The notes under the pieces were generated by a model that was not told the origin of the DNA, made no database searches, and saw only the letters and a program-made list of their open reading frames with translations. This document shows, piece after piece, positions 59,433 to 64,000 of a stretch of DNA of 64,000 bases (its first letter is position 1; every line of letters begins with the position of its first letter). The position numbers and the translations under genes are program-made. This DNA is from Desulfuromonadales bacterium (GTDB lineage: Bacteria > Desulfobacterota > Desulfuromonadia > Geobacterales > Pseudopelobacteraceae). The stretch lies in the NCBI GenBank assembly GCA_016650295.1, contig JAENWA010000003.1, forward strand, positions 42,030 through 106,029. The letters are read 5' to 3'.

Positions 59433-59577
59433 ATGATGAATCACACTGAGGGATGAATGGGTGGATGGACGGGTAGAGGGATGTGGATCTGGAAGGTTAT
59501 CGGCTTACTGGTGTTGGTTCTGCGGGTCTCGTGATTGACAAATATCGAGGCGTTTTCAAAAGCATTGACTCCGCCTA
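59433..59577 (+). pseudogene. Decayed copy of the mini membrane protein gene
   Basis: MMNHTEG is followed by TGA where copy A has TGG (Trp), then MGGWTGRGMWIWKVIGLLVL in the same frame, then a shift: the VIDKYRGVFKSID-type tail is in another frame. SD AGGAGG is intact. An internal ATG at 59457 could still express a 25-aa peptide (59457-59534). Confidence 0.6.
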
Positions 59578-59632
59578 AAACAGTCGAGATTAAGGAGAGA
59601 AGTTTAATTCTACGTTTTTATAGGGAGGATTT

Positions 59633-60157
59633 ATGCAAGCGCGATTCAAAATGTTGTTAGTAGCGACTGCACTCTCGTTATGTGGAGTGGCTCATGCTGG
59701 TATTACCGTTCAGATGAGCACTGTTGACGAGAAAGGAACCGGGAAACCTGTTGGCCGGATAGTAATCAGCGAAACACCCTATGGTGTCGTATTCAGCCCC
59801 GCACTGGCCGGGTTACCGCCAGGGTTACATGGTTTCCATGTGCACGAAAACCCGAGTTGCGGGCCCGGGGAGAAGGACGGGAAGATGGTGCCAGCATTGG
59901 CTGCAGGAGGGCACTACGATCCGGCCGCAAGTAAGCGTCACGGCCTGCCTTGGGGTGATGGTCATCTCGGAGATTTGCCTGCGCTGTTCGTAGATGCCAT
60001 GGGTAATGCAAATAATCCAGTATTGGCGCCCCGGCTTAAAATTATAGATCTGAAAGGTCGCTCTTTGATGGTTCATGCCGGAGGTGACAACCACGCAGAT
60101 CATCCGGCTCCGCTTGGCGGAGGCGGTGCACGCCTGATATGCGGCGTTATTCAATGA
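59633..60157 (+). CDS. sodC: Cu/Zn superoxide dismutase (periplasmic)
   Basis: Dismutates superoxide in the periplasm. The 174-aa protein has a signal peptide ([20 protein letters not shown], cut after AHA), Cu ligands HVHENPSC, the bridging His/Zn ligands AGGHYDP and GDGHLGDLP, and the last Cu ligand in [20 protein letters not shown], with the Cys pair NPSC..LICG. SD GGGAGG. Probably driven by the sigma-54 promoter at 59357. Confidence 0.96.
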   Translation: MQARFKMLLVATALSLCGVAHAGITVQMSTVDEKGTGKPVGRIVISETPYGVVFSPALAGLPPGLHGFHVHENPSCGPGEKDGKMVPALAAGGHYDPAASKRHGLPWGDGHLGDLPALFVDAMGNANNPVLAPRLKIIDLKGRSLMVHAGGDNHADHPAPLGGGGARLICGVIQ

Positions 60158-60200
60158 TTTGAATATTTATTCACCGAAGCGATAAGAGAGGAGGTTCAGA

Positions 60201-60328
60201 GTGAGTACGATTACGACGAAAGACGGAACGCAGATTTATTACAAGGACTGGGGCAGCGGGCAGCCCGTATGTGCTCAATCCTAAAGGATCAGGTCAACGC
60301 TGATCTGCTCGATTTTTTCCAGTTGTAG
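60201..60328 (+). pseudogene. Remnant of an alpha/beta-hydrolase gene with internal deletion
   Basis: GTG at 60201 with GAGGAGG upstream encodes [22 protein letters not shown], the typical N-terminus of chloroperoxidase-type alpha/beta hydrolases, then stops after 27 codons. Right after it DQVNADLLDFFQL plus stop matches the extreme C-terminus of the same family. Around 230 codons between, including the catalytic triad, are gone. Clearly dead. Confidence 0.75.
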
Positions 60329-60411
60329 ACAACCATGCGACGAAGCCCCGCGAAAACATGTACCGGCAGCTACGGTAGCTGTTTCGCCAAAACAAGAAAT
60401 GGAGGCCAACC

Positions 60412-61821
60412 ATGAAACAAGGAGAGAAAAAATTCCGTCCGAGATTGTTGCTGATTATTGGTGCTGCATTGACGGTGACGTTTGCGACAGCATCTGCTCA
60501 AGACACCGGAAAGAAAACGTCCAGCTACGCTCCGGTTGACATCAAAGAAGACTTCGCAGCGACAATGGCTCGCATGAAAGCAGCCAAGTCAGGAGTGGAG
60601 AAAAAACATGCGGATCTGCTTAATGAACGGTATGACTTGAGCAAACGCCCTGCTCAGGGGATAACCATGTCCCGTGGCAAACCGGTTCAGGAGGGTGTAA
60701 GAGTCAAGCTGTCCAAAGAAATGACCTGGGATAAACTGGCAGCAATGAGCCCTGATGAAATCCGAGAAAAGGACGTTTTCCCCGCGGGTTTTTTCCCGCT
60801 CCCTTTCCCGAATCACCCCGAAGGCGGCATGCTCTTCCCCAAGTTCCATATTGATGAGATTAAAAAACAAGAAGGGAGGGACCTGACCCGTTTCGACCTC
60901 GATTATGATCTGCCGGACCACTTTTTACCCGATTTTCCTGCCGCCATGTATCTGACCACACGGTCTGATCTCGGCGATGTCTCCCAGGGCAAACTCGTGA
61001 CAATCATGAACTATTACGAGTTGTTCAACGGGATACTGAATCCCAAGCAACTGGAAGGTCTGCGCCTGCTGGTGACTCCATTCCCGCAGCAGCAGTTCAA
61101 TCAGACTGAGGACAGGCGCACTGAAAAGCCGAGCCGCGGCGTTGTCTGTTTCGACTGCCATGCCAATGGACATACGAATGCATCAACGCACCTGGTAGGA
61201 GACATCCGCCCTCAGGAGTTCCGACACCGCCTGGATACGCCCACCCTGCGGGGTGTGAATATCCAGCGTCTCTTTGGCTCACAGCGTGCGTTGAAGAGCG
61301 TGGAAGACTTCACTGAATTTGAGCAGCGTGCCGCCTACTTCGATGGCGACCATGTTATCGCAGCTAAAAAAGGTATTAACATCCTCGATCGCGGCCACCA
61401 AGTGCATTCCATGGCTGAGTTCCAGGCAATCCTGGACTTTCCTCCTGCTCCAAAACTCGGCATTGACGGCAAGCTGGATGAGAAAAAAGCCAGTGAGTCC
61501 GAGATCAGAGGGCAACAACTGTTTTTTGGGAAGGGAAATTGTGGAGGTTGCCACCCGGCGCCTTATTACACCGACAACCTCATGCACAATATCAAAACTG
61601 AGCGGTTCTTCAAACCCCGCATGATCAATGGGAGGATGGCTTCTGCCGACGGCCCGATCAAGACATTCCCTCTGCGCGGCATAAAGGATTCACCGCCCTA
61701 CCTGCACGATGACAGACTGCTGACCTTGGAAGACACGGTGGAGTTTTTCAACCTGATTCTTCAAACCAGACTGAGTGAGCAGGAAAAGAAAGACCTTGTG
61801 GCGTTTTTGAGAGTGCTTTAA
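60412..61821 (+). CDS. Periplasmic diheme c-type cytochrome (cytochrome c peroxidase-like family)
   Basis: A 469-aa protein with a signal peptide (KFRPRLLLIIGAALTVTFAT, cut near SAQ, residue 30) and two CxxCH haem sites: VCFDCHANGH (about 245) and GNCGGCHPAPYYTDN (about 382). C-terminal FPLRGIKDSPPYLHDDRLLT with a Met/His axial ligand region resembles the MauG/CcpA superfamily. SD GGAGG-like. It sits between sodC and catalase in a stress island; peroxide or electron-transfer function is inferred. Confidence 0.88.
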   Translation: MKQGEKKFRPRLLLIIGAALTVTFATASAQDTGKKTSSYAPVDIKEDFAATMARMKAAKSGVEKKHADLLNERYDLSKRPAQGITMSRGKPVQEGVRVKLSKEMTWDKLAAMSPDEIREKDVFPAGFFPLPFPNHPEGGMLFPKFHIDEIKKQEGRDLTRFDLDYDLPDHFLPDFPAAMYLTTRSDLGDVSQGKLVTIMNYYELFNGILNPKQLEGLRLLVTPFPQQQFNQTEDRRTEKPSRGVVCFDCHANGHTNASTHLVGDIRPQEFRHRLDTPTLRGVNIQRLFGSQRALKSVEDFTEFEQRAAYFDGDHVIAAKKGINILDRGHQVHSMAEFQAILDFPPAPKLGIDGKLDEKKASESEIRGQQLFFGKGNCGGCHPAPYYTDNLMHNIKTERFFKPRMINGRMASADGPIKTFPLRGIKDSPPYLHDDRLLTLEDTVEFFNLILQTRLSEQEKKDLVAFLRVL

Positions 61822-61912
61822 CTCAAAGAGCGAGAGTTTAGAGACTGCCGCCGGCTGCTATGGCAATGCAGCAGCCGGCAGCGAAAATGAAGAATCAGCT
61901 AGGAGGATCGCT

Positions 61913-62017
61913 ATGCGTAACTCAACAGAAGGAAAGATAGGGTGGATTTTACTTTGGCTCCTGGGAATCCCGATTCCGGTATTGCTGGTACTGTTCCTCC
62001 TGCGCGGATGCACCTGA
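61913..62017 (+). CDS. Mini membrane protein (34 aa)
   Basis: ATG at 61913 with a perfect AGGAGG 5-6 nt upstream: MRNSTEGKIGWILLWLLGIP, then IPVLLVLFLLRGCT. One transmembrane helix with a short polar N-terminus, no known family. It lies between the cytochrome and catalase genes and may be co-transcribed with both. Confidence 0.7.
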   Translation: MRNSTEGKIGWILLWLLGIPIPVLLVLFLLRGCT

Positions 62018-62092
62018 GGCGGCTTTGTTGCGATAAATGCTTGCTGATAACAATAGCCGGCAGTCCGGCTTTTCACACCAGGGAGATCGATC

Positions 62093-64000
62093 ATGAGCAA
62101 AGAAAAGATAACGGGTAATTCAGGAAGAAGTAGGCAGAAAAAGGGCTCGGCCCTAGGCTGCGACTCACAACAGGCCGTCAGCGGCGAGCTACACCAGATC
62201 GCTGGAAGAGAGCATCCCGCGCTCACCACAAATCAGGGTGTCGCAATTGCTGACAATCAAAATTCACTCAGGACCAATTCGCGCGGTCCTACGCTTCTGG
62301 AGGATTTCATCCTTCGCGATAAAATCACCCATTTCGATCATGAACGTATTCCCGAGCGGATAGTTCACGCGCGAGCGACAGGTGTGCATGGATTTTTCGA
62401 ACTGACCGCCTCATTGCAGCAGTACACCACAGCCAGGATACTCACCGAGGTCGGTGAGAAGACGCCCCTGTTCACTCGAATATCGACCGTCGCAGGCGGC
62501 GCGGGTTCGGTCGATACCCCCCGTGACGTACGTGGCTTTGCCGTCAAGTTTTACACCAAGGAAGGCAACTGGGACCTGGTCGGCAACAACGTCCCGGTAT
62601 TCTTCATCCAGGATGCCATCAAATTCCCCGACCTCATCCATGCCGTAAAAATGGAACCGGACCGCGGCTTTCCGCAATCGGCGACCGCCCACGACACATT
62701 CTGGGATTTCATTTCACTCACGCCCGAATCCATGCACATGGTGATGTGGATCATGTCTGATCGCACCATACCACGTTCGCTCCGGATGATCGAAGGCTTT
62801 GGCGTGCATAGTTTCCGCCTGATTAATGCGGCCGGCAAATCGACCTTCGTCAAATTTCACTGGCGTCCCAAGCTCGGCTTGCAGTCCACCATTTGGGATG
62901 AGACCGTCAAGATTTGCGGCGCTGATCAGGACTTCCACCGCCGCGATATGTTCGACGCCATTGCCGCCGGTAATTTCCCCGAGTGGGAGTTCGCAGTACA
63001 GCTTTTCACCCAGGAGGAAGCGGACAGATTCCCCTTCGATCATCTGGACGCGACCAAGCTGATTCCCGAAGAACTAGTCCCCTTGAAAGTGATCGGCCGC
63101 ATGGTGCTGGATCGCTGGCCGAATAATTTCTTCGCTGAAACCGAACAGGTCGCTTATTGTCCCGCCAATATCGTGCCGGGCATCGATTTTTCCAATGATC
63201 CCCTGCTGCAGGGCCGTTTATTCTCCTATCTCGATACGCAGCTTTCGCGCCTGGGTTCGGTCAATTTCCACCAGATCCCGATCAACGCGCCCAAGTGCCC
63301 GTTCGGAAACCAGCAGCGTGATGGGCAGATGCAGATGGAGCAACCGGTGGGGCGTGTTGCCTATGAGCCCAATTCCCTGTCGGAAAACTCGCCACGCGAA
63401 ACGCCGGCCAAAGGCTTTCATAGCGCGGCGACACCAGAAGCTGGCGAGAAAGGCCGCATCCGCGCCGAAAGCTTCGCCGACCATTACAGTCAGGCGCGGC
63501 AGTTCTATCGCAGCCAAACCACCTATGAGCAGGCGCACATCGCCTCGGCGTTAGTGTTCGAGCTTTCCAAGGTCGAACATCTGCACATACCTGAGGCAAT
63601 GGTCGGGCACCTGCGACACATCGATGAAGACCTCGCCAAGCGGGTTGCCGCAGGGCTTGGTTTCGACAAAATGCCCGCTGCGCCCATTGCCGCAGCGCCA
63701 GTGCAGGAGATGAAGCCTTCACCCGCATTGCAGATCATCGGCAAGATGAAGAACACGCTTATAGGCCGCGCAATCGGCATCCTGATAGCTGATGGTTCGG
63801 ACGGCGCTGTCATCAACAAGATTAAAAAGGCAGCGACGGATGCGGGTGCTGCCGTGAAGATCGTAGCCCCCAAAGTGGGAGGCGCGAAGCTTGCCGATGG
63901 CTCGCTGCTGACGGTTGACGGACAACTGGCCGGTACGCCTTCCGTGCTCTTCGACGCAGTCGCCGTCATCCTCTCCGACGAAGGCGCGAAGAAACTGTCG
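62093..64000 (+). CDS. katE: Large-subunit catalase (HPII/KatE type), 3' end outside the window
   Basis: Dismutates hydrogen peroxide. 636 codons are visible without a stop. Order: N-terminal extension, catalytic His in [15 protein letters not shown] (about 90), Asn in [20 protein letters not shown] (about 163-180), proximal Tyr in [15 protein letters not shown] (about 378), and past residue 560 a flavodoxin-like (DJ-1/PfpI) C-terminal domain ([20 protein letters not shown]), which marks the large clade 2 catalases. SD GGGAGA. The missing part is probably only about 70 residues. Confidence 0.96.
   Translation, partial: MSKEKITGNSGRSRQKKGSALGCDSQQAVSGELHQIAGREHPALTTNQGVAIADNQNSLRTNSRGPTLLEDFILRDKITHFDHERIPERIVHARATGVHGFFELTASLQQYTTARILTEVGEKTPLFTRISTVAGGAGSVDTPRDVRGFAVKFYTKEGNWDLVGNNVPVFFIQDAIKFPDLIHAVKMEPDRGFPQSATAHDTFWDFISLTPESMHMVMWIMSDRTIPRSLRMIEGFGVHSFRLINAAGKSTFVKFHWRPKLGLQSTIWDETVKICGADQDFHRRDMFDAIAAGNFPEWEFAVQLFTQEEADRFPFDHLDATKLIPEELVPLKVIGRMVLDRWPNNFFAETEQVAYCPANIVPGIDFSNDPLLQGRLFSYLDTQLSRLGSVNFHQIPINAPKCPFGNQQRDGQMQMEQPVGRVAYEPNSLSENSPRETPAKGFHSAATPEAGEKGRIRAESFADHYSQARQFYRSQTTYEQAHIASALVFELSKVEHLHIPEAMVGHLRHIDEDLAKRVAAGLGFDKMPAAPIAAAPVQEMKPSPALQIIGKMKNTLIGRAIGILIADGSDGAVINKIKKAATDAGAAVKIVAPKVGGAKLADGSLLTVDGQLAGTPSVLFDAVAVILSDEGAKKLS

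Overview
The window reads as chromosomal DNA of a Geobacteraceae-type member of the Desulfuromonadota (Geobacter / Trichlorobacter / Pelobacter propionicus group). Pointers are a citramalate-synthase route to isoleucine, the thrS-infC-rpmI-rplT-pheS-pheT-ihfA-merR order, an atypical type II secretion cluster with a cohesin-bearing secretin, a GEMM-Ib riboswitch, several sigma-54 promoters and a c-type cytochrome. The genus is inferred from gene content, not proven.

Layout. 1-8.8 kb: the 5' part of a giant DUF748/AsmA-like envelope protein (minus strand, running off the left edge), cimA, a helix-hairpin-helix protein, a small zinc-ribbon protein, rph-rdgB and an RlmD-type rRNA methylase. 8.9-16.6 kb: tRNA-Val, the translation operon (infC apparently starts at AUA), ihfA, a MerR regulator and tRNA-Pro. 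16.6-27.9 kb: small membrane/secreted proteins, trpE diverging from an aromatic-attenuated DAHP synthase gene, an HD-GYP protein, gcvT, a YgiB/YgiC/DUF350-like operon and a GT2 glycosyltransferase. 28.0-43.6 kb: one long probable operon for a type II secretion/type IV pilus-like machine (F, E, PilM/N/O/P-like, secretin, three pseudopilins) running into ftsE-ftsX-envC-ctpA-polysaccharide deacetylase. 43.6-46.5 kb: a GEMM-Ib (probably cGAMP-sensing) riboswitch, a secreted unknown protein and a secreted dockerin-bearing metalloprotease. 46.5-54.9 kb: an orphan ParA-like ATPase, a glycosyltransferase, a sigma-54-driven HMA/DUF2318/ABC module, and an accessory stretch with trmO inside a duplicated segment, a Phd-PIN toxin-antitoxin pair and a broken RelB-YafQ pair. 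55-64 kb: an envelope/oxidative-stress island (DedA-PAP2 fusion, DUF302 fragment, AarF/UbiB kinase, SodC, diheme cytochrome, mini membrane protein, large catalase running off the right edge), preceded by and containing two copies of a sigma-54 promoter plus mini-gene cassette, one of them decayed.

Most notable: (i) an aromatic attenuator (27-aa leader peptide with 10 Phe/Tyr/Trp in 13 residues, overlapping antiterminator and terminator) ahead of the DAHP synthase gene; (ii) a possible cohesin-dockerin partnership between the secretin's surface domain and the secreted metalloprotease, the latter lying downstream of a GEMM-Ib ON-type riboswitch; (iii) a 162-bp palindromic repeat present twice, one copy supplying the stop codon of rdgB; (iv) trmO flanked by a 167-bp direct repeat. 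No IS element, CRISPR array, rRNA gene or replication origin was seen.
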